NCBI GenBank assembly: GCA_903894955.1
Contig: CAITSA010000009.1
Span: forward strand, 1 to 32,992
From: an uncultured bacterium
GTDB taxonomy: Bacteria > Patescibacteriota > Minisyncoccia > Phycocordibacterales > UBA9973
Length of the DNA stretch: 32,992 bases
Reading direction: 5' to 3'
The notes beneath the pieces are model-generated. The model was not told where the DNA came from. It searched no databases and worked only from the letters and a program-made list of their open reading frames with translations. Shown here piece by piece: positions 1 to 6,029 of this stretch (position 1 is the first letter of the stretch; each line of letters opens with the position of its first letter). Both the position numbers and the translations under genes were made by a program.

Positions 1-66
1 AACGGTGTCACAATTGCTACAATGCTTCCCTTGAACATGATTGAATACCTCCGTATTAACGTTTAA
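1..66 (+). CDS. C-terminal end of an unidentified protein (partial)
   Basis: Frame 1 is open from the window edge to a TAA at 64-66 and encodes 21 residues ending in IEYLRINV. The next gene, on the opposite strand, ends 3 bp later at 70, so this looks like the true 3' end of a gene convergent with the M50 protease. The residues are ordinary amphipathic protein sequence, but too few to name a family. It could be a chance open frame, but the tight convergent packing matches the rest of the window. Confidence 0.45.
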   Translation, partial: NGVTIATMLPLNMIEYLRINV

Positions 67-69
67 GAT

Positions 70-669
70 TCAAAAAGCTTTCTTGATATTCCAGATTGTC
101 GAATAATCAGAAAAGAAAACAATAAAAACAAGCAATAAGATCAAGGAGTATTGTTCATAAGCTAAGATAAATGAAAAAGCTCTCTCGGGCAGAAAAGAAA
201 AAAGTATTTTAGAACCATCGAGAGGTGGAATTGGAACAAGGTTAAAAATCGCCAAAGCTAAGTTCACAATCACAATGGCAGAAGTTATAAAATAAAAATT
301 AGGTTGCAAGGTCATGTGAGAGGTTAAGCGTATTATCATTCCAAAAATAATAGCAATGAAAAGGTTCGAGAGAACACCAGCTGCCGCAACCCAGATTGTT
401 CCCCACTTCCTATTGCTTAAATTATTTGGATTATAAGGAACAGGTTTAGCCCAGCCAAAAAGAAAGCCGGCATGACTTAAAATAAGAACAGCGGGTAAAA
501 GAATTGAGCCGAATAAGTCTATATGTGAAATAGGGTTCAAGGTCAGCCGTCCAGCATTGCGCGCAGTATCATCACCAAAATATTCCGCCATAAAACCATG
601 CGAGATTTCGTGAATCACAATAGACATAATAAGGATAAGGATATAAAAGATTGAATTGGTTGCGTCCAT
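70..669 (-). CDS. Site-2 protease family (M50) membrane metalloprotease
   Basis: An integral membrane zinc protease of the M50 / site-2 protease type, expected to cut transmembrane segments inside the membrane. The first helix holds the zinc motif HEISH, in the context VIHEISHGFMAEYFGDD. The second signature, with the third zinc ligand, is NLVPIPPLDGSKI near residue 150, matching the family's NxxPxxxLDG. At least four hydrophobic segments are visible, and no PDZ domain is present, so it is a minimal member of about 199 residues. The open frame reaches 723, but the start is placed at 669 (MDATNS) because that is the usual distance to the HExxH helix and because a TATAAT lies just upstream on this strand (679-674). 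The longer start would overlap the divergent rpmB. The natural substrate cannot be inferred. Confidence 0.85.
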   Translation of the reverse strand: MDATNSIFYILILIMSIVIHEISHGFMAEYFGDDTARNAGRLTLNPISHIDLFGSILLPAVLILSHAGFLFGWAKPVPYNPNNLSNRKWGTIWVAAAGVLSNLFIAIIFGMIIRLTSHMTLQPNFYFITSAIVIVNLALAIFNLVPIPPLDGSKILFSFLPERAFSFILAYEQYSLILLLVFIVFFSDYSTIWNIKKAF

Positions 670-673
670 ATAA

Positions 674-679
674 ATTATA
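674..679 (-). promoter_or_regulatory. -10 box for the M50 protease gene
   Basis: TATAAT read on the minus strand, four bases before the proposed ATG at 669. It lies in the 32-bp gap between the divergent protease and rpmB genes. No convincing -35 is seen. A transcript starting here would be leaderless or nearly so. Confidence 0.4.
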
Positions 680-701
680 TGATAGCATGTGAGAACTACA
701 T

Positions 702-950
702 ATGAAAACATGCATGATAACAAAAAAGAGTTCAGTGGTCGGAGGCGGATACTCTAATAGAACCCGTGCGACTAAATTTAACCCAACTGGCAAGAAAAGA
801 AAATACCCAAATCTTCAAAAGAAGAAGATTTTTGTTCCGGAACTTAATAAAACAGTCAACATAGAAGTCTCCGCTCGCGGAATGCGCACAATGAAGAAGC
901 GTGGCACCTATGCTACCCTCCTCAAAGCTGGGTTAGTAAAAGCAAAATAA
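702..950 (+). CDS. rpmB: 50S ribosomal protein L28 (bL28)
   Basis: Large-subunit ribosomal protein bL28, 82 residues, the normal size. The N-terminus MKTCMITKKSSVVGGG aligns with the family pattern of a Cys-containing start followed by a K-S-V-V-G-N-like turn, then the basic segment NRTRATKF and a C-terminal segment of the kind RTMKKRG. A start at 702 rather than the internal ATG at 714 is supported by the conserved Cys at residue 4. It is divergent from the M50 gene with a 32-bp spacer, and no Shine-Dalgarno is seen. A GC-rich inverted repeat follows the stop codon at 951-981. Confidence 0.93.
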   Translation: MKTCMITKKSSVVGGGYSNRTRATKFNPTGKKRKYPNLQKKKIFVPELNKTVNIEVSARGMRTMKKRGTYATLLKAGLVKAK

Positions 951-981
951 AAGGCCTCGGAAAAGGAAATTCGTCGGCCTT
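951..981. repeat. Inverted repeat after rpmB
   Basis: AAGGCC at 951-956 pairs with GGCCTT at 976-981 across a 19-nt loop, directly after the rpmB stop. There is no T-run after the stem, so it is a weak terminator at best. It could also be the outer stem at the 3' side of the minus-strand tRNA-like transcript that ends nearby. Confidence 0.35.
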
Positions 982-1020
982 AAGCATAGGGGTACTAATA
1001 CCACCAACCAATTCCTATCT

Positions 1021-1095
1021 CTAGGAAAGAGGAGTCGAACCTCTACGTGATAGTGGGTTCCCAGCCCACAACGCACCCCGGGAAACACCTCCTTT
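1021..1095 (-). tRNA. tRNA-Pro(GGG)-like gene with atypical D-arm
   Basis: On the minus strand a T-arm AGAGG-TTCGACT-CCTCT (1028-1044) is canonical and identical to the T-arm of tRNA-Ser at 27835. The anticodon arm GTGGG-CTGGGAA-CCCAC (1053-1069) has a perfect 5-bp stem, U33, purine 37 and anticodon GGG, which decodes proline. The acceptor is poor: only five pairs (AGGAG with TTCCT, one of them G-U). The D-arm region has no normal AGnnnGG loop, and there is no encoded CCA. The 3' acceptor strand can instead pair with the next bases (TTCCTA-GAGA-TAGGAA). This may be a divergent tRNA, a decaying copy or a tRNA-like RNA. Confidence 0.45.
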
Positions 1096-1152
1096 CGAAA
1101 ATCGATTCATTATTTATATAGCACATATTAATTCTATCTGCAATATTAAATT

Positions 1153-2466
1153 CTACGCTGGCACAAAGGTTAAGGCTGTACCTTTTTTGCCACTTCGGCC
1201 AGTACGGCCTATACGATGTATGTAAGTATCGTAAGTTTGTGGTACATCATAGTTAATAACATGAGTAACATCTGGAATATCCAACCCCCGTGCAGCTACA
1301 TCAGTCGCAATCAAAACATTAATATGATCTTTTTTAAATGAATCCAAAATACGAATACGTTCTCGACTTCTTTTGTCACCATGAATACCTCCAACCTTGA
1401 AACCTCTTTGGGCAAGTTCTTTGGCTAAAGTATCTACACTATGTTTCATTTCTCTGAAAATCAAAACTTTGTCTGAGCCGTCTTTTTTCAAGACTTCATG
1501 CAGTTTTTCTAATTTTTCTTCTTTACTTTTTACTCGAATCACGTCTTGGTCAATATTTTTTAAAGTCTCACCAGAAATTACAGAAATAAAAATTGGATTT
1601 TTTAAATATTGCTCGGTTAATTTTTTAATCTCAGGAGATAAGGTCGCAGAAAAGAAAAGTGTTTGGCGATCTTTCGCAGTTTTGCCAATTATGTAAACCA
1701 TGTCATCGCGAAATCCCATATCCAACATTCTGTCCGCTTCATCTAGTACAACCGAATGACAAGTAGATAAATCTAAAACTTTTTTTTCAATCAAATCTCG
1801 TAAACGCCCTGGAGTACCAATAACGAAAGAAACCCCCATTTTTATTTCTCTAATTTGTTTCATAATCGGCAACCCTCCAACGCAAGCCACAGAAAACATA
1901 CCAAAACCAAAAGCTAGATTTTTAAAATCAGATTCTATTTGAAGCGCCAATTCACGAGTGGGTGCCATTATCAAAACAGTTTCTCTTTTGGCTTGTCCTT
2001 TGGTTTTAGAGATTTTTTCAATTAAAGGCAATAAAAATGCTGCGGTTTTACCTGTGCCCGTATTAGCCATACCGAAAACATCCTTGCCCTCCATCATAGA
2101 GATGATAGCTTGGTCTTGAATAGGTCTAGGATTTTTAAATCCAACTCTTTCAATATTTTTGTGAAGCTGAGGATTAAAAGGAAAATCCGCAAAACTATGT
2201 TTAGACACATAGGGCTTTTCCTCTACATAAACATTTTTTTTAATGAAACGAGAAAAATCTATGCGATCACCTCTTCTCCTGCCACCACCTGGGCTTCTCT
2301 TTTTAAATGTTGGCCTTCCTCCAGAACTACGAAATGGAGGGCGAGAACTTTTACTAAAACCACCAACTCGAACAGGCCTGCTGCCAGAAAAATGACGAGC
2401 TGGTTTTTTTAACACAGAAGTATGTCTGCCGAATTTCTTCAAGGCAGATGAATTATTTTTTTGCAT
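1153..2466 (-). CDS. DEAD-box ATP-dependent RNA helicase
   Basis: ATP-dependent RNA helicase of the RhlE/DeaD kind, expected to remodel structured RNA in ribosome assembly or mRNA decay. All core motifs are present in order: Q-motif region (NPRPIQDQA), Walker A ANTGTGKT, PTRELALQ, TPGR, DEAD within VLDEADRML, SAT, and the C-terminal HRIGRTGRSG. At 437 residues it is compact. The first 75 or so residues form a basic RG/SR/PR-rich low-complexity tail; here it is N-terminal, whereas RhlE proteins usually carry it C-terminally. It lies downstream of the inositol-monophosphatase gene on the same strand. It has its own likely promoter, and the start codon is embedded in a perfect hairpin (2464-2486), which suggests translational control. 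Confidence 0.95.
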   Translation of the reverse strand: MQKNNSSALKKFGRHTSVLKKPARHFSGSRPVRVGGFSKSSRPPFRSSGGRPTFKKRSPGGGRRRGDRIDFSRFIKKNVYVEEKPYVSKHSFADFPFNPQLHKNIERVGFKNPRPIQDQAIISMMEGKDVFGMANTGTGKTAAFLLPLIEKISKTKGQAKRETVLIMAPTRELALQIESDFKNLAFGFGMFSVACVGGLPIMKQIREIKMGVSFVIGTPGRLRDLIEKKVLDLSTCHSVVLDEADRMLDMGFRDDMVYIIGKTAKDRQTLFFSATLSPEIKKLTEQYLKNPIFISVISGETLKNIDQDVIRVKSKEEKLEKLHEVLKKDGSDKVLIFREMKHSVDTLAKELAQRGFKVGGIHGDKRSRERIRILDSFKKDHINVLIATDVAARGLDIPDVTHVINYDVPQTYDTYIHRIGRTGRSGKKGTALTFVPA

Positions 2467-2486
2467 ATTGGGTCACTCCCAATATG
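2464..2486 (-). promoter_or_regulatory. Hairpin enclosing the helicase start codon and SD-like site
   Basis: CATATTGGG (2464-2472) and CCCAATATG (2478-2486) are perfect 9-bp complements separated by 5 nt. On the minus-strand mRNA the stem-loop ends exactly with the ATG of the helicase. The only Shine-Dalgarno-like run, GGGAG, lies in the 5' arm and loop. The structure would hide both the initiation codon and the ribosome site until melted. As DNA it is also a candidate operator palindrome. Confidence 0.6.
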
Positions 2487-2513
2487 TTATGTATAGATGA
2501 GAATGATATTTAA

Positions 2514-2542
2514 AGAGTAGCATTTCTGTCTTATTTTGTCAA
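2514..2542 (-). promoter_or_regulatory. Promoter for the DEAD-box helicase
   Basis: On the minus strand TTGACA (2542-2537) is followed after 17 bp by TACTCT (2519-2514). The -35 is a perfect consensus; the -10 is weak. It starts about 50 nt before the helicase ATG, giving a leader long enough to include the start-codon hairpin. The -35 overlaps the stop region of the upstream gene. Confidence 0.5.
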
Positions 2543-3346
2543 TGATTGCAACGGTTTTATAATATCAAAAATGTATTTATTAATTTCACTAGTGTTACTC
2601 ATAATAAATTTAGTTTCAGTAAATTTCTTCTCTTGTTCCCCAGTAAAATCAATGATCTGAGCTCCAGCCTCAAGTGCTATAAGCTTCCCTGCAGCAAAAT
2701 CATGAATTTCTATAGCGTCACTTATAAATGATTCAATTTTCCCAGAAGCAAGCATACAACATTCAATAGCAGCTGACCAATTATTAATAATTCTTTTGCA
2801 ATTACCACTTCCAAAAGCATCCATTATTTTACCAAAATAATTTCGATTAATTTTATAACCACAAGTATACACAATTGTTAATTTTTTTTGTTCAGTAACA
2901 TCATTAACTTTAATTGATTTTCCATCTAAAAATGCACCTCCACCCTTAGTGGCAACATAAGTTTGATTTGTTATAGGTTGATAAACAACCCCAGCGATAA
3001 CTTCATCTTTAAAAGATAAAGCAATAGAGACAGAAAAGTGCGGGATACCTAATACAAAATTATTTGTTCCATCTAATGGGTCTATGATAAAAGTATAATC
3101 TGAACCATTAAATGTTTCTCCATCTTCTTCAGAAAAAATATTATATGAAGGAAACTTAGATTTTAAAATCTCTAAAATTACTTTTTCAGATTCTATGTCG
3201 GCTTTAGTTTGAAAGTCTGCAACTGTTGATTTTTCAGTTAAATCCATCACTTGACCAAAATATTGTCGTAGCTTTTCTCCTCCCGCATGAGCAGCTTTTA
3301 TTAAAATTTGTAGATCTTTGTCTTCTGTTTTTTTCATACTAAGCAA
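2531..3346 (-). CDS. Inositol monophosphatase family phosphatase
   Basis: Mg2+-dependent sugar- or nucleotide-phosphate phosphatase of the IMPase/SuhB/CysQ superfamily. The metal-binding motifs are clear: EED (NIFSEEDGE, near residue 78), DPLDGTNNF (near residue 90) and the C-terminal segment around WSAAIECCMLASGKIE, followed by DFAAGKLIALEAGA in place of the family's WDxAAG. The last motif starts HDFAAG, with Phe after the Asp position. Length 271 is normal. The start overlaps the stop of the upstream deaminase by 8 bp; Met4 would give a non-overlapping start. The overlap suggests co-transcription and translational coupling. Substrate cannot be told from sequence: inositol phosphate, fructose bisphosphate or 3'-phosphoadenosine phosphate are possibilities known for the family. 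Confidence 0.88.
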   Translation of the reverse strand: MLSMKKTEDKDLQILIKAAHAGGEKLRQYFGQVMDLTEKSTVADFQTKADIESEKVILEILKSKFPSYNIFSEEDGETFNGSDYTFIIDPLDGTNNFVLGIPHFSVSIALSFKDEVIAGVVYQPITNQTYVATKGGGAFLDGKSIKVNDVTEQKKLTIVYTCGYKINRNYFGKIMDAFGSGNCKRIINNWSAAIECCMLASGKIESFISDAIEIHDFAAGKLIALEAGAQIIDFTGEQEKKFTETKFIMSNTSEINKYIFDIIKPLQSLTK

Positions 3347-3866
3347 ATTGCTTACCTATAATATTGCTTGGACTACTTCTTTCAAAAAGAAGTTCGCTGT
3401 CTTCAACTAAGAATACTTTTTTAATACCAAGCTCCATCATCTTGTTCCAGCATGGTTCACAACACCACCAGTGTCCCCATAAATATAATTCAGGATTGTT
3501 TAAATTATTTATTCCTTGTTTTTGAAGATTTAAAACTACACGATATTCAGCATGGCTCGAATTTGTAGCACATCCTGGGCAAAGCCAATATTTATGACCT
3601 GAAGGGATGCCGAATATTTTCCTGATACAATATTTTTTATGAAGATTAATAAGTTTAGGATTAGAAATTGGAGCCTTGTTATGTTCTCCACTCACTATCT
3701 TTCCATCAGAAACAATAACCGCCCCAGTTGGAGTATTGTGGTCATTGGATTTTCTTGCTTGATCCTTTGCCGCCATCATAAAAGCATTACTTTCTGGAAC
3801 ATAGTCAATAATACCTTCTGTAGGTAAGTATGGACATACGATGGTTTTTTGATTTTTTGTTTCCAT
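3339..3866 (-). CDS. Deoxycytidylate/cytidine deaminase-like protein
   Basis: Zinc-dependent deaminase of the CMP/dCMP deaminase superfamily, 175 residues. The zinc motifs are HAE in SSHAEYRVV (His ligand and catalytic Glu) and a C-x-x-C in WWCCEPCWNKM. The usual PCxxC reads CCEPC here. The substrate could be dCMP, a modified dCMP or another nucleotide; the N-terminal segment TPTGAVIV is the usual beta-strand before the zinc site. There is an additional Cys pair, CPGC, before the HAE. It lies divergently from the thymidylate-synthase-family gene, 25 bp apart, and overlaps the phosphatase gene behind it. A second deaminase of a different subtype lies at 5597-5983. Confidence 0.8.
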   Translation of the reverse strand: METKNQKTIVCPYLPTEGIIDYVPESNAFMMAAKDQARKSNDHNTPTGAVIVSDGKIVSGEHNKAPISNPKLINLHKKYCIRKIFGIPSGHKYWLCPGCATNSSHAEYRVVLNLQKQGINNLNNPELYLWGHWWCCEPCWNKMMELGIKKVFLVEDSELLFERSSPSNIIGKQFA

Positions 3867-3878
3867 AACTTTATATTG

Positions 3879-3884
3879 TATACT
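3879..3884 (+). promoter_or_regulatory. -10 box for the thyA-family gene
   Basis: TATACT ends 7 nt before the ATG at 3892, so transcription would begin at or next to the start codon (leaderless mRNA). On the opposite strand a TACAAT lies 8 nt before the deaminase ATG, so the two divergent genes have back-to-back -10 boxes in a 25-bp gap. Confidence 0.5.
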
Positions 3885-3891
3885 CTACTAT

Positions 3892-4725
3892 ATGACTACT
3901 TTTGACACAATCTATCAAAACATTATTAAAAAAATAATGACCGAAGGAGTTGAAGAATTAAATGAACGCACGGGCCATAAAACAAAGGCTCTCCCTGGAA
4001 TTACTTTCTCCATTGATATTGAAAAGGACGGTTTTCCTGTTTTAACTCTTCGCAAGCAACCATTGAAGTCTCCAATTGCTGAACAAGTTTGGTTTTTACA
4101 AGGTGAAAAAGACACAACATTTTTAAGAAAATTTACAAAAATGTGGGACCCTTTTATAGAGGAAGATGGTACCCTATCTTCAGCCTATGGATTCCGTTGG
4201 CGTAAATATTTCGGGCGAGACCAACTTGGTAAAGCAATTGAACTTTTAGAGAAAGAGCCAAGTTCTCGTCATGGAGTAATTATCACATGGGACCCAAAGG
4301 ATGATGGATATGGTGGAACTCCTAAAAAAAATATACCCTGTCCTTATACTTATACAATAAATATAATTGGTGGCCGGCTCAATATGCATAATATAATACG
4401 CTCAAACGACATGATGCTTGGTTGCCCATTTGATACTTTTGGTTTTGTCCTTTTACAGTGTATGATTGCAGAGAGACTTGATGTCCGTCCAGGAATCTAT
4501 ACTCACTCAATATCTAATGCCCATATTTATGACAATCATTACGAAGGAGCAAAAGAAATTATTTCTAGAAAAAATAATCATCAAAACATAGAACTGCATT
4601 TACCTAAAAATGCTTTGCTTCGAGCAGAACAAAAAGATGAAAATTTAGTCGATGAAATTTTAAAAGATTTACAAGCTCAATATAATCCTCTACCTTCAAT
4701 TGAAGGATTAGAAATTGCAATATAA
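3892..4725 (+). CDS. thyA: Thymidylate synthase family enzyme, Asp-type variant (possible dCMP specificity)
   Basis: Folate-dependent pyrimidine C5 methylase or hydroxymethylase of the ThyA fold, 277 residues. Conserved features: phosphate-binding Arg26 (ERTG), Glu64 (AEQVWFLQG), Trp85, catalytic Cys150, R170-S171-x-D173, His211/Tyr213 (AHIYDNH) and a C-terminal Ile. Two key positions differ from canonical ThyA. The His after the catalytic Cys is Pro (IPCPYTY), and the Asn of LPFN, which reads the dUMP base, is Asp181 (LGCPFD). Asp at this place occurs in dCMP hydroxymethylases such as phage T4 gp42, and Asn-to-Asp mutants of ThyA accept dCMP. The RSND stretch also resembles gp42. DHFR follows after 2 bp, which favours a reaction that yields dihydrofolate. 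A divergent but ordinary thymidylate synthase is the alternative. Confidence 0.85.
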   Translation: MTTFDTIYQNIIKKIMTEGVEELNERTGHKTKALPGITFSIDIEKDGFPVLTLRKQPLKSPIAEQVWFLQGEKDTTFLRKFTKMWDPFIEEDGTLSSAYGFRWRKYFGRDQLGKAIELLEKEPSSRHGVIITWDPKDDGYGGTPKKNIPCPYTYTINIIGGRLNMHNIIRSNDMMLGCPFDTFGFVLLQCMIAERLDVRPGIYTHSISNAHIYDNHYEGAKEIISRKNNHQNIELHLPKNALLRAEQKDENLVDEILKDLQAQYNPLPSIEGLEIAI

Positions 4726-4727
4726 TT

Positions 4728-5252
4728 ATGATTTCAATCATCGCGGCCATTGGTAAAAATAATGAACTCGGAAAGAAGAATGATCTTTTGTGGAATTTAC
4801 CTGCCGACATGAAACATTTCCGTGAAACAACAAAGGGCCATACTGTAATAATGGGCCAGAAAACATTTGAGTCTTTGGGTAGAGATGAAAATGGTAAACA
4901 AGTTGGACGACTCCTCCTAAATCGCAGAAACATTATCTTAACTCAAGATAAAACATTTGAAAAAGAAGGTGCAGAAATTGTATATTCTGTTCCAGAACTT
5001 ATGACTTTACTTGAAAAAACTTCAAATAAAAATAAAGAAAATTTTATTATCGGTGGAGGGCAAATATATAAATTATTTATAAACGAGGCAGACAAACTCT
5101 ATATTACACATGTCAATGCATCATTCCCTGACGCAGAAGTATTTTTCCCAGAAATTATTCCTGTTATTTGGAATGAAATATCTCACGAAGAACATCAAAA
5201 AGATAAAGAAAATTCTTTTGATTACACCTTTTCAGTTTACGAGAAATTTTAA
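4728..5252 (+). CDS. folA: Dihydrofolate reductase
   Basis: NADPH-dependent reduction of dihydrofolate to tetrahydrofolate, 174 residues. The N-terminal strand MISIIAAIGKNNELG, the active-site segment LLWNLPADMKHFRETT (Asp28 is the catalytic acid), GHTVIMGQKTFESLG and FIIGGGQIYKLF are all classical. It starts 2 bp after the TAA of the thyA-family gene and has no separate promoter or Shine-Dalgarno, so the two are an operon. Pairing with DHFR is the normal arrangement for enzymes that oxidise methylene-tetrahydrofolate to dihydrofolate. The gene ends 11 bp from the convergent MazG-like gene. Confidence 0.95.
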   Translation: MISIIAAIGKNNELGKKNDLLWNLPADMKHFRETTKGHTVIMGQKTFESLGRDENGKQVGRLLLNRRNIILTQDKTFEKEGAEIVYSVPELMTLLEKTSNKNKENFIIGGGQIYKLFINEADKLYITHVNASFPDAEVFFPEIIPVIWNEISHEEHQKDKENSFDYTFSVYEKF

Positions 5253-5263
5253 AAGTTTATATT

Positions 5264-5593
5264 TTAGGGGTCTTCGTCTGTTTTAACCCGAATAAAAACA
5301 TCTTTCCCTTCAGGAGATTTTTCTTTTATATATTTACGATTTTTATTTATTTCAATTTTTCTAACAAGTTCTTTTTCGAGATCAAAACCCATTTTCTCAC
5401 ACATTCCAAGAATAAAAATAACCACATCGGCAAATTCCTCGGCCACTCCATGCTGATTTTTATCATGTTTAGAAAAGGCTTCAGAAAGCTCTTCATAAGC
5501 TCGGCAAAATTCTCGCGCTACATCTGTCGTGTTAAATCCTTTCTCCACTTTATTTCTCATCACCTCTTTTTGTAATGCTTTTAAGTCAACCAT
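5264..5593 (-). CDS. MazG-like nucleotide pyrophosphohydrolase
   Basis: All-alpha NTP pyrophosphohydrolase of the MazG / dCTPase superfamily, 109 residues, which would convert (d)NTPs to NMPs plus pyrophosphate. The metal-binding pattern is visible: EELSEAF near residues 35-41, then EEFADVVIF near residues 52-60, matching EExxE followed by ExxD. A basic helix, KIEINKNRKY, follows. It lies 3 bp after the dCMP deaminase gene on the same strand, so they are co-transcribed. In this neighbourhood dCTP to dCMP is an attractive activity, but the substrate is not readable from sequence. A role as a house-cleaning enzyme for damaged nucleotides is equally possible. Confidence 0.8.
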   Translation of the reverse strand: MVDLKALQKEVMRNKVEKGFNTTDVAREFCRAYEELSEAFSKHDKNQHGVAEEFADVVIFILGMCEKMGFDLEKELVRKIEINKNRKYIKEKSPEGKDVFIRVKTDEDP

Positions 5594-5596
5594 AAA

Positions 5597-5983
5597 TTAT
5601 TTTACTTCAACTATAACTCTTTTAACACCCAAACTTTTAGCTATTTTTGAACAATCGGAACAAGGTTTCTTTTTACAATACATTGTTGCATCTTCCAATG
5701 AAATGCCAAATCTAATAGATTGAGAAATGGCGTTTTGTTCAGCATGTATAGTTCTGGAACAGTTTCCAGACTTTATATCATGTCCAACTTCATTACAATG
5801 TGGAAACCCTGAAAGAGAACCGGTGTAACCAGTAGCAACAATCCTATTGTCGCGGACTATTACACATCCACTTCCACCCCTATCACAAGTAGCTCTAGAT
5901 CCAACACAATCAGTAATATTTAAAAAGTATTCATCCCAAGAAGGCCTTTTGTTTTTAGTAAGTTTTTTTGTATTTTTTTTCAT
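5597..5983 (-). CDS. dCMP deaminase (ComEB-like)
   Basis: Zinc-dependent deoxycytidylate deaminase, 128 residues, converting dCMP to dUMP. Clear motifs: the N-terminal WDEYFLNI typical of dCMP deaminases, GCVIVRDNRIVATGYTGS, the insertion CNEVGHD, the zinc/catalytic HAEQNAI and KKPCSDC with the two Cys ligands. The C-terminus is GVKRVIVEVK. It is shorter than ComEB, which has an extra C-terminal region. It is co-directional with the MazG-like gene 3 bp downstream. This is the more canonical of the two deaminases in the window; the other (3339-3866) is more divergent and could act on a related substrate. Confidence 0.9.
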   Translation of the reverse strand: MKKNTKKLTKNKRPSWDEYFLNITDCVGSRATCDRGGSGCVIVRDNRIVATGYTGSLSGFPHCNEVGHDIKSGNCSRTIHAEQNAISQSIRFGISLEDATMYCKKKPCSDCSKIAKSLGVKRVIVEVK

Positions 5984-6001
5984 GGTTCGGTTTTTCTCAC
6001 T

Positions 6002-6029
6002 ATGACCCTGAGTTTTTCGAATGGGTCAT
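6002..6029. repeat. Inverted repeat at the 3' end of the CofE-like gene
   Basis: ATGACCC (6002-6008) and GGGTCAT (6023-6029) are perfect 7-bp complements around a 14-nt loop. The repeat overlaps the stop codon of the CofE-like gene at 6026 and lies 19 bp upstream of the dCMP deaminase start. There is no T-run, so it may be an RNA processing or regulatory hairpin rather than a terminator. Confidence 0.35.

Noticed and set aside
1021-1095. tmRNA or SRP RNA instead of a tRNA-like gene
   Set aside because: The T-arm fits tmRNA, but there is a full anticodon arm and too little space for a tag-coding region; SRP RNA signature sequences are absent.
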